Assembly: GCA_016218405.1 (NCBI GenBank)
Contig: JACREE010000022.1
Coordinates: 1-59,523, forward strand
Reading direction: 5' to 3'
DNA: 59,523 nucleotides
DNA from: Gammaproteobacteria bacterium
Lineage (GTDB): Bacteria > Pseudomonadota > Gammaproteobacteria > HIGHO2-12-38-15
How positions within the stretch are numbered: the stretch's first letter is position 1; the number at the start of each line of letters is the position of its first letter. A model generated the notes under the pieces. It was not told the origin of the DNA and made no database searches. It saw only the letters and a list, made by a program, of their open reading frames with translations. Of this stretch, positions 19,821 through 29,282 are shown one piece after another. A program made the position numbers and the translations under genes.

Positions 19821-20597
19821 TTAACGAATGATGCCGCGGTCTGCATTTTTCAGGCCGGTGATCAGGGGTTCGATTTCGGGGCAACTGCCTACCATTTCAT
19901 AGAGTTCTTCTAATGCTTGTTCGACGGTATTGCCTTGGCGAAAAATAATTTTATAGGCTTGTTTTAATTGTCGAACTGTTTCTGTGCTAAAGCCACGTCG
20001 TGATAAACCACGGCTATTAATTCCAAATGTGCTGGCATCTTGTCCTGAACCAGAAATCAAGACATAAGGCAGCACATCTTTCGGCACCATGGTGGCGCGT
20101 GCGATGAAGCTGTGCGCTCCGATATGACAAAATTGATGGACAGCAGAAAAAGCACCGATGATGGCGTAATCGCCCACGACGACATGGCCAGCCAGAGAGG
20201 CATTGTTGGTGAAAATGGTGTGATCGCCAATCTTACAATCATGTGCAACATGTGAATAAGCCATGAACATGTTGTCATGACCGATTTCAGTGGTGCCCCG
20301 TCCTGTTGGAGTACCGCGATGTAGGGTGCAAAATTCTCGTACAATATTATTGTCACCCAAGGTCAGGTAGGTTTGTTCATCAACATAACCTTTGTCTTGT
20401 GGATCTTCTGCAACAGAAGCAAATTGATAAATTTTATTATTTTCACCTATTTTTGCAGGACCATGGATCACCACGTGCGGTCCTATCCAAGTGTTGTCAC
20501 CAATTTCAACATTGGCACCAATCACGGTCCAGGGACCAATTTCAACGTGATTCGCAATGACTGCGCTAGGATGAATAACAGCGGTAGGATGGATCAC
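19821..20597 (-). CDS. lpxA: UDP-N-acetylglucosamine acyltransferase
   Basis: First step of lipid A synthesis: transfers a 3-hydroxyacyl chain from ACP to UDP-GlcNAc. The 258-residue product starts with [11 protein letters not shown] and contains the left-handed beta-helix hexapeptide repeats, the catalytic histidine region [14 protein letters not shown], and [13 protein letters not shown] in the C-terminal helical part. It is the last gene of the uppS-lpxA unit and overlaps fabZ by 4 bases. lpxB does not follow; the DUF2063 gene converges there instead. Confidence 0.96.
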   Translation of the reverse strand: MIHPTAVIHPSAVIANHVEIGPWTVIGANVEIGDNTWIGPHVVIHGPAKIGENNKIYQFASVAEDPQDKGYVDEQTYLTLGDNNIVREFCTLHRGTPTGRGTTEIGHDNMFMAYSHVAHDCKIGDHTIFTNNASLAGHVVVGDYAIIGAFSAVHQFCHIGAHSFIARATMVPKDVLPYVLISGSGQDASTFGINSRGLSRRGFSTETVRQLKQAYKIIFRQGNTVEQALEELYEMVGSCPEIEPLITGLKNADRGIIR

Positions 20598-21031
20598 GAT
20601 AATTCCTTTCTGATGCTCATTAAATCAGCTGAACAAGCGAGTTGTCCGTTGACGGATGCTTCTCCATGTAATTTCCAAAATTCACGTTTAGAGCGAATGA
20701 CAGTGAGGGTTAAAATCAGTTGATCACCTGGCTCCACAATTTGTTTGAAGCGTGCATTGTCGATACCTGCGAATAGCCACAAACCCGCTGGCAAGTTGAG
20801 TGCCTCAGTGGATTTGTGCGCCAGGATGCCGCCTGCTTGAGCAAGGGCTTCTAGGATGAGTACACCTGGCATAATGGGACGTCCAGGAAAATGACCCACA
20901 AAAAATTGTTCATTGATGGTGACATTTTTTAAAGCTGTGATGGATTGCCCAATTTCTATGCTTAAGACGCGATCAATTAAAATAAAAGGATAGCGGTGGG
21001 GAAGAGACTTCAAAATGGCTTCTATGTTCAT
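20594..21031 (-). CDS. fabZ: 3-hydroxyacyl-ACP dehydratase
   Basis: Dehydrates 3-hydroxyacyl-ACP in fatty acid elongation and competes with lpxA/lpxD for the hydroxymyristoyl pool. The 145-residue hot-dog protein begins with the [13 protein letters not shown] motif and has the catalytic [19 protein letters not shown] segment (His and Glu). GAGGA lies upstream of the ATG at 21031. It sits between lpxD and lpxA as in most gammaproteobacteria. Confidence 0.97.
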   Translation of the reverse strand: MNIEAILKSLPHRYPFILIDRVLSIEIGQSITALKNVTINEQFFVGHFPGRPIMPGVLILEALAQAGGILAHKSTEALNLPAGLWLFAGIDNARFKQIVEPGDQLILTLTVIRSKREFWKLHGEASVNGQLACSADLMSIRKELS

Positions 21032-21067
21032 GAAAAATCCTCAGTAGACTTCTTACAAAACCTGTGT

Positions 21068-22141
21068 CTATTTTGCTCCTTCTTCTAGCGCTTTTACGCG
21101 CAAGGCGAGTTCATTTAGGTGTCGTAAACGAACAATATTTTTTTTCCATTCTTTATTGGTGAAAAGCCCTGTACCCGAAGAATACAGCCCAGGTTCATCA
21201 ATGGATTTGGTGACCATTGCCATGCCAGTGATGGTGACATTGTCCGTGATGTGGAGGTGCCCTGCAAAGCCCACTCCCCCAGCAATGATGCAATTTTTAC
21301 CAATTCGTGTGCTGCCAGAGATACCCGTGCAAGCCGCAATGGCTGTATTTTCACCTATTTGGACATTATGTGCAATTTGGATGAGGTTATCGAGTTTAAC
21401 GCCGTCAGCAAGGGAGGTGGCTTCAAGGGTGCCTCGATCAATGGTGGTATTGGCCCCAATCTCAACGTGATTACCAATCACAACACTACCTAGCTGAGGG
21501 ACTTTTTGCCAACCTTCTGGGCTGGGTTGGTAACCAAAGCCATCGCTGCCAATGACGGCACCGCTGTGGATGGCGGTGTGATGACCTATGCTGACAAAGG
21601 AGTAACAGGTAACGCGGGGCCAGAGAATGCAATGAGCGCCGAGTTGGCTGTGGTGGCCAATGAGGCTATGAGCATGAATGGCGGTGTGTTCTCCAAGGGT
21701 GACATGGTCTTCAATGATGACATAGGGACCAATGTAAACACTGGATGGAATCACGCAGTGTTGACCGATTTGGGCGGTGGGGTGGATGCCAGGTGTAAGC
21801 GCACAGGTGTGTGAGAAAAGCGCGGCCACCTTGGTAAAACTGAGATAAGGTTGTTTGCTGATCAGGGCATGAGTGGGGCAATGCGGCAGATCCTCTTCTG
21901 TCAAAATCACCGCCGAAGCTTGAGTATTTTTTAAGTGTTGCGTGTGTTTGCCGTTTTCGCAGAAAGTCAGGGCTCCCGCCTTGGCATTTGTCAAAGAGGC
22001 AACAGTGGAAATAACACAGCTGCCGTCACCTCTTAGCGTGGTGCCTATTTTCTGATTGATGTCTGCCAAGGTGAAAGAGGGCTGACTTGTTATATTTTTT
22101 TCGAAGTCTGCGTCATTTGCCTTGTTGTTACTCCGCGACAT
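21068..22141 (-). CDS. lpxD: UDP-3-O-acylglucosamine N-acyltransferase
   Basis: Adds the N-linked hydroxyacyl chain in lipid A synthesis. Hexapeptide repeats fill the centre, including the catalytic region around SFVSIGHHTAIHSGAVIGSDGFGY. The LpxD uridine-binding domain starts at SFTLADINQKIG. The ATG at 22139-22141 gives 357 residues with an N-terminal extension of about 20 residues over typical LpxD. An in-frame ATG at 22183 would overlap skp and is less likely. Spacing to skp is one base. Confidence 0.93.
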   Translation of the reverse strand: MSRSNNKANDADFEKNITSQPSFTLADINQKIGTTLRGDGSCVISTVASLTNAKAGALTFCENGKHTQHLKNTQASAVILTEEDLPHCPTHALISKQPYLSFTKVAALFSHTCALTPGIHPTAQIGQHCVIPSSVYIGPYVIIEDHVTLGEHTAIHAHSLIGHHSQLGAHCILWPRVTCYSFVSIGHHTAIHSGAVIGSDGFGYQPSPEGWQKVPQLGSVVIGNHVEIGANTTIDRGTLEATSLADGVKLDNLIQIAHNVQIGENTAIAACTGISGSTRIGKNCIIAGGVGFAGHLHITDNVTITGMAMVTKSIDEPGLYSSGTGLFTNKEWKKNIVRLRHLNELALRVKALEEGAK

Positions 22142-22142
22142 T

Positions 22143-22661
22143 TTATTTTTTATCCAAGATAGCGAGCACAGGTTCAGTGACATCTAACTTAGATGTGCTA
22201 TAGGCAGCGGCTTGTTTTAAGAGAACAAGATCATAGTGTTGTTCGGTAGCCACTTTGTTAACGGCAGCTTTGAGTGTTTCCATGAATTTAGCCATGGCTT
22301 GATCTTGTGCGGAATTAATAGTTTGTTGAAAATTATCTTGTTCGCCACGTAAATTACTGCGGTCGGCCAAGATTTTGTCTTGTAGGCTGCTGCGTTCTTT
22401 TTCTGTCATGGTGGCGTTGTCACGATTGAGCTTGTCAATTTCAGCTTGGACGGCTTGTTGTTCTTTCATGATTTTGTCATGGATAGGGCGAAAACGTTTT
22501 TCAAGATCTTTATTGATCACTGCAATTTGAGGTGCAGTACGCAATATTCTTTCTGCATCCAAAATACCAATTTTCATGCTAGACGGTGCATCTGCTGCAA
22601 AAGCCGCAGCGGAAGTGAAGAATCCAAAAGCAAGTAATAATAAACAAGATAATTTTTTCAT
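22143..22661 (-). CDS. skp: Periplasmic chaperone Skp/OmpH
   Basis: Holds unfolded outer-membrane proteins in the periplasm and hands them to the BAM complex. I use the ATG at 22659-22661, which lies 6 bases after AGGGAG and starts the signal peptide MKKLSCLLLLAFGFFTSAAAFA. The mature part begins with KIGILDAERIL and continues with long charged helices typical of the Skp tentacles. The product is 172 residues. It lies 10 bases after bamA. Confidence 0.92.
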   Translation of the reverse strand: MKKLSCLLLLAFGFFTSAAAFAADAPSSMKIGILDAERILRTAPQIAVINKDLEKRFRPIHDKIMKEQQAVQAEIDKLNRDNATMTEKERSSLQDKILADRSNLRGEQDNFQQTINSAQDQAMAKFMETLKAAVNKVATEQHYDLVLLKQAAAYSTSKLDVTEPVLAILDKK

Positions 22662-22671
22662 TAACATCTCC

Positions 22672-24963
22672 CTAGTCGAGATTGGTTCCGAGTGAAAATT
22701 GAAAAGGTTGAGTTTCATCTCCCGTGCGCGAATTTAACGGCAGGGCGGCGCTTAAGTTAAGTAAAAAATTGAGCATAGGAACTTGCCATTCAGCGGCTAT
22801 ACCGGATGAATAACGAAGTTGACTCAATTGGACACTGCCGTGGTAGGTATTATAAACGTTACCGCCATCAATAAATACAGAGGTTCTGAGGTTTTTGACA
22901 GGGTTGGGGAAAATAAGTGCTGCTGTGCCTGTGAGTAAGGTGTTGCCGCCTAAGGGCACGCCGAGTGAATCACGGGGACCCAGTGAGTTTGTGTCATAAC
23001 CTCGCACGGAGCCGAGGATGCCTGTTCCCCCTGCGTAGTAGTTTTTAAAGAAGGGCAGCTCAGCTGAACCACCATAACCAAAACCATACCCGGCATTGCC
23101 CACGAGTGAAGCCGTGAAAATATGATTGAGTTGATGATAGTAATGGGCATGATAGGTAATTTTCATGTAATCAAGCGGCGTGCCTACCAAGGGGCCTGAA
23201 ATTTCACTGTTAAGCGATTGGTATAATCCTTTGGTGGGGAAGAAGGCTTTGTCGTAACCGTTGCGTGACCAGCCTAGGGTGAATAAAGCTTGGTTAAAAT
23301 AACGACCATTCTGTTGGATAAAATAAGAAACTTGTTCAGCCACTAATCCGCCAGGATTTAACTGTGTATTTTGTAAGCCAAAACCCAGGTGGATGGCATC
23401 ATCGAGTGGGCTGATGGGAATGACGTAGTTGACGTTACCACCAAAAAGATCAGTGGTGTAATTAACTGTGTTGAGGCGTCCGGGAGTGTTACGTGTGTAG
23501 AAAACATTAAACCCGCGTTGTACACCGTCTAGGGTGTAATACGGATTATTGTAGGAAATACTGTAATTTTGCCCCATGAGGCTGGTGCTGGCATTGATGC
23601 CTAGGTATTTTCCCGAACCTAGGAAATCATTTTGATTGAGCTGTGCGCTGAGCGTCAGACCGTTCGTACCATACCCTGCTGAGAAAAGTGCTTGAGCAGA
23701 AGGGCCTTCTTTAACGTGATAATTTAAGTCAACTTGATCGGGTTTGTCTGGGACGGGCACCGTTTTTAAGTCAACGTCTTCTAAGTAGCCCAGGAGTTTT
23801 AAACGTCGTGTCGATTGTTCTACTTTTTTGATGGCGATGACCCCCCCTTCTGGTTGTCGCATTTCACGGCGCAATACCACCTCGGAAGTTTTTACATTGC
23901 CTGAAAAATTAATTTTTCTTACATAAATACGCTGACCTGGTTCAATGAAAAAAGTCATGGCAACGGTTTTATTTTTTTCATCAATTTTAGGGATAGGGCT
24001 GACTGATGCGAAGGCGTACCCTTTATTTCCCAGGGCTTCTGAAATGGCTTGGGCCGTTTCTTGAATGGTGATACGAGAAAAAGTGTCATTTGCTTTTACT
24101 TTAGAAAGGGACGTTAATTCTTTTTCAGAGAGGATGGGTTTGCCCGCCCAGTTGACTTGGGTGAGTCGATAGACAGGGCCTTCATTGAGTTTGAAGTTGA
24201 TGTAGACATAATTATGATCAGGGGTAACGGTGACTTGAGTTGATTCCACTTTGAATTGAACATAGCCGTGATCAAGGTAAAAATTAGAAAGGTCGGTGCT
24301 AGCAGTGGCGAGTTTTTCTTGAGAGAACAGGTTTCTGTGTTTAATGAATGAAAAAAAGCCGGTATTGAGGGGGAGTTCACCTAATAATTTTTTGCTAGAA
24401 AAAGCCTGATTACCGACGAAGGTGATGTCTTTAATCACGGCTGTGCGACCCTCTGAAACAGTGATGATGATTTCAACGCGATTGCGAGAAAGTTTATTAA
24501 CGGTGGGAGTGATTTTAACGTTATATTTTCCGTGATTTTCATATTCAGCTTGCAAACTTGCGATGAACTTATCGAGCGCAGCTTGGTTGAAGGTGAGGCC
24601 ATCAATTAAGCCAATATTTTTCAATACATTGTCGATTTGTTCTTTTGAAATGTCGCTGTTGCCTGACACTGTGATGCTTGCGATGGTGGGGCGTTCGACA
24701 ACGTGGATGATAAGCGTATTGTTGCTATGGCTGATGCTGACAGATTCAAAAAAGCCTGTTTCGTAGAGTGCATTAATAATTTGGGCTGTTTTTTGAGAGC
24801 TAAGGGTATCACCTGTTTTGATGGGCAGGTAGTCGCTGGCTGTTTCATTTGAAATACGCTGTAAACCTTCAAAGCGAATTGAGGAAATGGTAAAGCGGGT
24901 TTCTGCATGAGCCAAGGCCATACTGAATAATAAAATGCTAATAAGGATGCTTCTGAATTTCAA
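22672..24963 (-). CDS. bamA: Outer-membrane assembly factor BamA
   Basis: Core subunit of the BAM machine that inserts beta-barrel proteins into the outer membrane. The 763-residue product has a signal peptide (MKFRSILISILLFSMALAHA), five POTRA domains in about residues 22-420, and a 16-strand Bac_surface_Ag barrel with GGTGILGSVRGYDTNSLGP. The start is TTG at 24961-24963, with GGAG 7 bases upstream. The C-terminus reads QFSLGTNLD rather than ending in the usual aromatic residue. It follows cdsA after 13 bases, with no rseP between them. Confidence 0.96.
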   Translation of the reverse strand: MKFRSILISILLFSMALAHAETRFTISSIRFEGLQRISNETASDYLPIKTGDTLSSQKTAQIINALYETGFFESVSISHSNNTLIIHVVERPTIASITVSGNSDISKEQIDNVLKNIGLIDGLTFNQAALDKFIASLQAEYENHGKYNVKITPTVNKLSRNRVEIIITVSEGRTAVIKDITFVGNQAFSSKKLLGELPLNTGFFSFIKHRNLFSQEKLATASTDLSNFYLDHGYVQFKVESTQVTVTPDHNYVYINFKLNEGPVYRLTQVNWAGKPILSEKELTSLSKVKANDTFSRITIQETAQAISEALGNKGYAFASVSPIPKIDEKNKTVAMTFFIEPGQRIYVRKINFSGNVKTSEVVLRREMRQPEGGVIAIKKVEQSTRRLKLLGYLEDVDLKTVPVPDKPDQVDLNYHVKEGPSAQALFSAGYGTNGLTLSAQLNQNDFLGSGKYLGINASTSLMGQNYSISYNNPYYTLDGVQRGFNVFYTRNTPGRLNTVNYTTDLFGGNVNYVIPISPLDDAIHLGFGLQNTQLNPGGLVAEQVSYFIQQNGRYFNQALFTLGWSRNGYDKAFFPTKGLYQSLNSEISGPLVGTPLDYMKITYHAHYYHQLNHIFTASLVGNAGYGFGYGGSAELPFFKNYYAGGTGILGSVRGYDTNSLGPRDSLGVPLGGNTLLTGTAALIFPNPVKNLRTSVFIDGGNVYNTYHGSVQLSQLRYSSGIAAEWQVPMLNFLLNLSAALPLNSRTGDETQPFQFSLGTNLD

Positions 24964-24976
24964 AATAATCTCCAGC

Positions 24977-25777
24977 CTATAGAAGTGTTAGCCATATTAT
25001 CCCTAATGTAAAAAACGGCGTGGCAGCCAGTAGTCCATCAATGCGATCCAATAATCCTCCATGCCCGGGGAGGAGTGTACCGCTGTCTTTAACTTTATAA
25101 ATGCGTTTGATCATACTTTCGTACAGATCGCCCACTACACAAATACCACCCGTCAACAAGCTGAGGAAGCTTAAGGCCAGCAGCATGGTGGGGGATAGTT
25201 TTAACAAAAAACCGCTTACTATACCAACGCTAAGGGAAGCTAACAAAGCACCTACGAGGCCTTCTATGGTTTTTTTGGGGCTGATGCCTGGGGCTAAGGG
25301 GTGTTTACCCCAGCGTCGTCCTACAAAGTAAGCACAAGAATCGGAGGCCCAGACGACGACAAGATTAATTAAAACGAAAAAAGGGCCCAGGGCGCCTAAT
25401 CGTAATAAGTTCAAACCAAGCCACGCCGTGAGTAAGAAAAAGCTACCCACAGCAGCATGTAGATAGGGATGTTGCCAGTGCGCCTGAGGATGTTGTTGGA
25501 AACGAAATAATAAACCTGGAATAAATAGCCAAATAATAGCGCTAGGTGCTAAAAGAAACAGGGCATTGATAAAACCTGATAAGAAAAAGGCGATCACAGT
25601 AAGGAGTAAATAAAGCAATTGTTGTTTTTTCGAAAAGCCGAGCAGTTTTCCCCACTCAAGCGCACCATAGAGAAAGATAAGCGCAGAGATCAGTGCAAAC
25701 CACGTGGGTGAGGTGTAAAAAATAGCCAGTAAAACGAGGAGAATGAGGGGAACAGCAGTGAGAATGCGAATGTACAT
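24977..25777 (-). CDS. cdsA: Phosphatidate cytidylyltransferase
   Basis: Makes CDP-diacylglycerol, precursor of all phospholipids, at the inner membrane. The 266-residue product has about seven hydrophobic segments, the motif ISPKKTIEGLVGALL and the signature GDLYESMIKRIYKVKDSG followed by LPGHGGLLDRIDGL with its catalytic aspartates. GGAG precedes the ATG. It lies between uppS and bamA. Confidence 0.96.
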   Translation of the reverse strand: MYIRILTAVPLILLVLLAIFYTSPTWFALISALIFLYGALEWGKLLGFSKKQQLLYLLLTVIAFFLSGFINALFLLAPSAIIWLFIPGLLFRFQQHPQAHWQHPYLHAAVGSFFLLTAWLGLNLLRLGALGPFFVLINLVVVWASDSCAYFVGRRWGKHPLAPGISPKKTIEGLVGALLASLSVGIVSGFLLKLSPTMLLALSFLSLLTGGICVVGDLYESMIKRIYKVKDSGTLLPGHGGLLDRIDGLLAATPFFTLGIIWLTLL

Positions 25778-25807
25778 AAGGGAACTCCTTCAACAGGCTC
25801 TGTTTGT

Positions 25808-26554
25808 TTAAGCTTGTTCGGCAGCCGCCACGACCTTGCCATAGCGTCGATCGCGTTGCGAATAAGTGCGTAATGCGTCATCCAGTGCGGCTTCATCAAA
25901 ATCAGGCCAATGTTTCGATGTAAAATAAAGCTCTGTGTAAGCCAATTGCCAAAGTAAAAAATTACTGATGCGTTGCTCGCCACTGGTGCGGATAAAAAGA
26001 TCGGGTTCGGGCAAGTTGGCGGTACTCAAGTATGATGCAAAGAGATCAGATGTGACCGCTTCAGGTGTTAAAAGCCCCGCTTGTACCTGGGCCGCAATTT
26101 TTTTAGTGGCTTCTAGAATATCCCAGCGGCCGCCGTAGTCGATAGCCAAATTAAGTTTTAAGCCTGTGTTACCTGAGGTGAGCTGAGTTGTTTTGTGGAT
26201 CCAACTGAGCAAATCAGAGTGAAAATGAGTGGTATCGCCCATGAAACGAATTCGAACCTGATTTTTATGCAGTTGATTAATTTCTCGCTGTAAGACCGTG
26301 AGGAAAAGTTTCATCAGGTGAGCTACTTCATCTTCTGGGCGTGTCCAATTTTCACTGCTAAATGCAAAAAGTGTGAGGGCTTCAATGCCCCTTTCAGCGC
26401 AGGCTTGCACCACTTTGCGCACGGCCTTTACCCCCGCATGATGACCCGCAATGCGAGGCAAGCCTTTTTTTTGAGCCCAACGGCCATTGCCATCCAATAT
26501 AATAGCAATGTGTCGTGGTAACCTAAGTTGTGTGTGTTCGAGATGGGGCGCCAT
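25808..26554 (-). CDS. uppS: Undecaprenyl diphosphate synthase
   Basis: Builds the C55 polyprenyl diphosphate carrier for peptidoglycan and surface glycans. The 248-residue product has HIAIILDGNGRWAQKKG with the catalytic Asp, HHAGVKAVRKV, the FSSENWTRP segment and LFIRTSGEQRISNFLLWQ. It is the first gene of the uppS-cdsA-bamA-skp-lpxD-fabZ-lpxA unit. Its product also feeds the polyprenyl-phosphate-dependent genes further right. Confidence 0.97.
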   Translation of the reverse strand: MAPHLEHTQLRLPRHIAIILDGNGRWAQKKGLPRIAGHHAGVKAVRKVVQACAERGIEALTLFAFSSENWTRPEDEVAHLMKLFLTVLQREINQLHKNQVRIRFMGDTTHFHSDLLSWIHKTTQLTSGNTGLKLNLAIDYGGRWDILEATKKIAAQVQAGLLTPEAVTSDLFASYLSTANLPEPDLFIRTSGEQRISNFLLWQLAYTELYFTSKHWPDFDEAALDDALRTYSQRDRRYGKVVAAAEQA

Positions 26555-26598
26555 AAATTTAAGAGAAAATCCATTTATTATTGAGTACTAGGGTGGGG

Positions 26599-26626
26599 AG
26601 TATACCTCTCGCTTTAAAAGTTTCAA
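26599..26626 (-). promoter_or_regulatory. Candidate sigma70 promoter of the uppS-lpxA operon
   Basis: Read on the minus strand: TTGAAA (26626-26621), a 16-base spacer and TATACT (26604-26599). It lies about 45 bases upstream of the uppS start, inside the 80-base gap between rlmB and uppS. Confidence 0.6.
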
Positions 26627-26634
26627 AACATCGA

Positions 26635-27387
26635 TCAGCGCTGGGCGGGATCCTGGCGCTGGCGGTTAACTTCGAAAAGGGAGACGGCACAGGCGTTGGA
26701 AACATTGAGGCTTTCAACTTGACCGCGCATGGGGATATGAATGAGAAAATCGCAGAGCTCTTTGGTGAGGCGGCGCATGCCACTGCCTTCTGAACCTAAA
26801 ATAAGGCCAATAGGGCCTTTTAGATCGATATCATAAAGGCTTTGTGTGGCGCTTCCCTCTAGCCCAATGAGCCAAAGCCCTGCTTCTTTGAGCTGACGCA
26901 GTGTGCGAGCCAAGTTAGTTACCGTGATGAAAGGGGTGAACTGATCAGCGCCGCAAGCGACTTTGCGGACGGTGGGGGTGAGTGCGACAGCATTGTCTTT
27001 GGGGGCGATGACGGCCGTGACGCCTGCGGCGTTGGCGCTCCTTAAGCAAGCACCCAGATTATGAGGATCTTGTACGCCATCTAAGATGAGAAACAGGGGA
27101 TCGGTTGTCTGCTGAAAGAGTGTTAGGATGTCGCTTTCTTGATAAGAAGGCGTGTCTTGAATATAAGCGAGTAGACCCTGGTGGACGGCGTCTTTGTCGA
27201 GTTGTGCTAAAAATTGATCCTTAGGTAAAACGTGAATAGTGATGTTATTTTTTTTGGCAAGGCCGATTACTTTTTGTAAGCGTGGGTTGGTGTTGTGTTC
27301 CAGTATAACGAGTGATTGGATTTGCTTTGCATCCCGTGTTAACAGGGCTTCGATGGGATGTAAACCATAAAGAGGAGAGGTGCTCAT
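26635..27387 (-). CDS. rlmB: 23S rRNA (guanosine-2'-O-)-methyltransferase RlmB
   Basis: SPOUT-class methyltransferase that 2'-O-methylates G2251 of 23S rRNA. The 250-residue product has the N-terminal substrate-binding domain (YGLHPIEALL at residues 8-17) and the SpoU motifs LILDGVQDPHNLGACLRSANAAG, LILGSEGSGMRRL and IPMRGQVESLNVSNA. It is divergent from uvrC with fewer than 30 bases between the starts. Confidence 0.95.
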   Translation of the reverse strand: MSTSPLYGLHPIEALLTRDAKQIQSLVILEHNTNPRLQKVIGLAKKNNITIHVLPKDQFLAQLDKDAVHQGLLAYIQDTPSYQESDILTLFQQTTDPLFLILDGVQDPHNLGACLRSANAAGVTAVIAPKDNAVALTPTVRKVACGADQFTPFITVTNLARTLRQLKEAGLWLIGLEGSATQSLYDIDLKGPIGLILGSEGSGMRRLTKELCDFLIHIPMRGQVESLNVSNACAVSLFEVNRQRQDPAQR

Positions 27388-27414
27388 GGGGACCTATTTT
27401 TAAATGTGGATAAG

Positions 27415-29223
27415 ATGATTGATATTAATGCTTTTTTGAAAAATGTCACGACTCAACCGGGTGTGTATAAAATGCTGGGTGAGGGTGGTGAGGTTTTGTA
27501 CGTTGGGAAAGCAAGAAATTTAAAAAAACGCTTGAATAGTTATTTTCATAAATCACACGAGGATATCAAAACCCAGGCTTTGGTAAAAAAGATTTTCCAG
27601 GTGGAGGTGATGATTACAAAAAATGAAACGGAGGCATTGTTATTAGAAAATAATTTAATTAAACAATATAAGCCACGTTTCAACGTGCTATTGCGTGATG
27701 ATAAAAGTTATCCGTATTTGTTTTTGTCTACCCAGCATCCTTTTCCACGACTCGATTTTTATCGAGGAGCTCAGAAGTTACCCGGGCGTTATTTTGGCCC
27801 CTATCCTAGTACGCAGGCTGTGCGTGAAAATTTATTATTGTTGCAGAAAATTTTTAAATTAAGAAACTGCAGTCATAGTTTTTTTGAAAACAGAAGTCGG
27901 CCGTGTTTGCAGTACCAAATTGAGCGTTGTACAGGACCCTGTGTGGGTTTGATTTCTCAGGATGAGTATGCGATAGATGTCAAACATGTTTTATTGTTTT
28001 TAGAGGGAAAAGGGCAGTCAATTTTATTAGATTTAGTGAAACGTATGGAAGATGCGTCTGAAAAATTAGATTTTGAGGCGGCGGCTCGATTTCGAAATCA
28101 ATTGGCAAGTTTGCGTAAGCTGCAAGAGCAGCAGCATGTGATGAATGTGCGTGATAAAAATGTGGATGTGGTGGTGGTAGCGCAAGCGCATGCAGAAATA
28201 GCCCTTCAAGTGTTGATGGTGCGTAATAACAGAGTGTTGGGGAATAAAACGTATTTTCCAAAAACGCCCGCTGATACGGGCTCAGAGGAAGTGCTGGAGG
28301 CATTTTTGAATCAGCATTATGTGAATTTGAATGGGTATGTGCCTTCCGTCATCATTGTGAATGAAAGATTAAAAAATAAAAAAAACATAGTGGAAGTGCT
28401 ATCTGATTATGCTCAGCATCGTGTCGCGATTTCTGATAAGGTAAGGGGAGGCAGAGCGAGTTTACTCGAAATTGCTTTGCGTAATGTCAAACAGGCTTTA
28501 ACCTTGCAGCTGGCCGATAAAAATAATGCCTATCAGCGTTTTTTGAGTTTTCAACAAGCGTTAAATTTGCTGGATATGCCTAAAAAAATAGCTTGTTTTG
28601 ATGTCAGTCATACTCGGGGCGAGGAAACCGTTGCTTCTTACGTGGTGTTCACTCAAGAGGGTGCAGCAAAATCAGAATACCGTCGATATAACATTGAGGG
28701 CGTGACGCCTGGCGATGATTATGCAGCGATGCATCAAGTGATGATGCGACGATTTGGGCAAATGTCACCTGAACTCAGGCCGGATGTGGTGTTAATCGAC
28801 GGCGGTTTGGGACAATTGCATCAAGCAGAAAAAGTATGCCATACCTTGAATATCCATGATGTGTTGTTAATCGGGGTGGCAAAAGGAAGGGAACGCAAAT
28901 CAGGGAAAGAAACACTGTGGCTGAGCGGTCAAGATTCACCCTTGGAATTGGCGTCCACTTCTTTGGCATTTCACCTTATGCAGCAAGTGAGGGATGAGTC
29001 ACATCGTTTTGCGATCACGGGGCATCGCATGAGGCGAGAAAAAAAGCGGCTTCATTCGGAATTGGAACAAATTCCAGGGGTGGGAGCAAAACGTCGTAAG
29101 GCATTATTAAATTATTTTGGTGGATGGCAAGAGGTAAAGAAAGCAAATCGAGAGGAATTGTTGAAAGTGCCTGGAATGAGCCATGCTTTGGTTGAAAAAA
29201 TTCTTGCTTATTTTGAATCATAA
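27415..29223 (+). CDS. uvrC: Excinuclease ABC subunit C
   Basis: Makes the dual incisions in nucleotide excision repair with UvrA and UvrB. The product (about 602 residues) has the GIY-YIG nuclease domain (PGVYKML...VLYVGKARNLKKRL) near residues 15-45, a UVR domain near residue 205, the RNase H-like nuclease core (CFDVSHTRGE, VLIDGGLGQL) and C-terminal helix-hairpin-helix repeats (IPGVGAKRRKALL). The ATG at 27415 fits the family start; a GTG nine bases upstream is an alternative. Confidence 0.96.
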   Translation: MIDINAFLKNVTTQPGVYKMLGEGGEVLYVGKARNLKKRLNSYFHKSHEDIKTQALVKKIFQVEVMITKNETEALLLENNLIKQYKPRFNVLLRDDKSYPYLFLSTQHPFPRLDFYRGAQKLPGRYFGPYPSTQAVRENLLLLQKIFKLRNCSHSFFENRSRPCLQYQIERCTGPCVGLISQDEYAIDVKHVLLFLEGKGQSILLDLVKRMEDASEKLDFEAAARFRNQLASLRKLQEQQHVMNVRDKNVDVVVVAQAHAEIALQVLMVRNNRVLGNKTYFPKTPADTGSEEVLEAFLNQHYVNLNGYVPSVIIVNERLKNKKNIVEVLSDYAQHRVAISDKVRGGRASLLEIALRNVKQALTLQLADKNNAYQRFLSFQQALNLLDMPKKIACFDVSHTRGEETVASYVVFTQEGAAKSEYRRYNIEGVTPGDDYAAMHQVMMRRFGQMSPELRPDVVLIDGGLGQLHQAEKVCHTLNIHDVLLIGVAKGRERKSGKETLWLSGQDSPLELASTSLAFHLMQQVRDESHRFAITGHRMRREKKRLHSELEQIPGVGAKRRKALLNYFGGWQEVKKANREELLKVPGMSHALVEKILAYFES

Positions 29224-29282
29224 ATTATGTTAAATTTTCGAGTTATGAACGTAATGACTCGACATGAGAAATGGGATCAATG

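Noticed and set aside
21506-21814. Plus-strand frame of about 100 codons rich in Gly and Val
   Set aside because: Antisense shadow of the hexapeptide repeats of lpxD.
25790-25810. AGGCTCTGTTTGTTTAAG resembling the outer arm of the palindromic repeat
   Set aside because: No inner arm or second arm nearby; it is only the spacer and end of uppS.
29239-29263. CGAGT/ACTCG inverted repeat between uvrC and pgsA
   Set aside because: The stem is short with a 13-base loop and no T-run; probably incidental.
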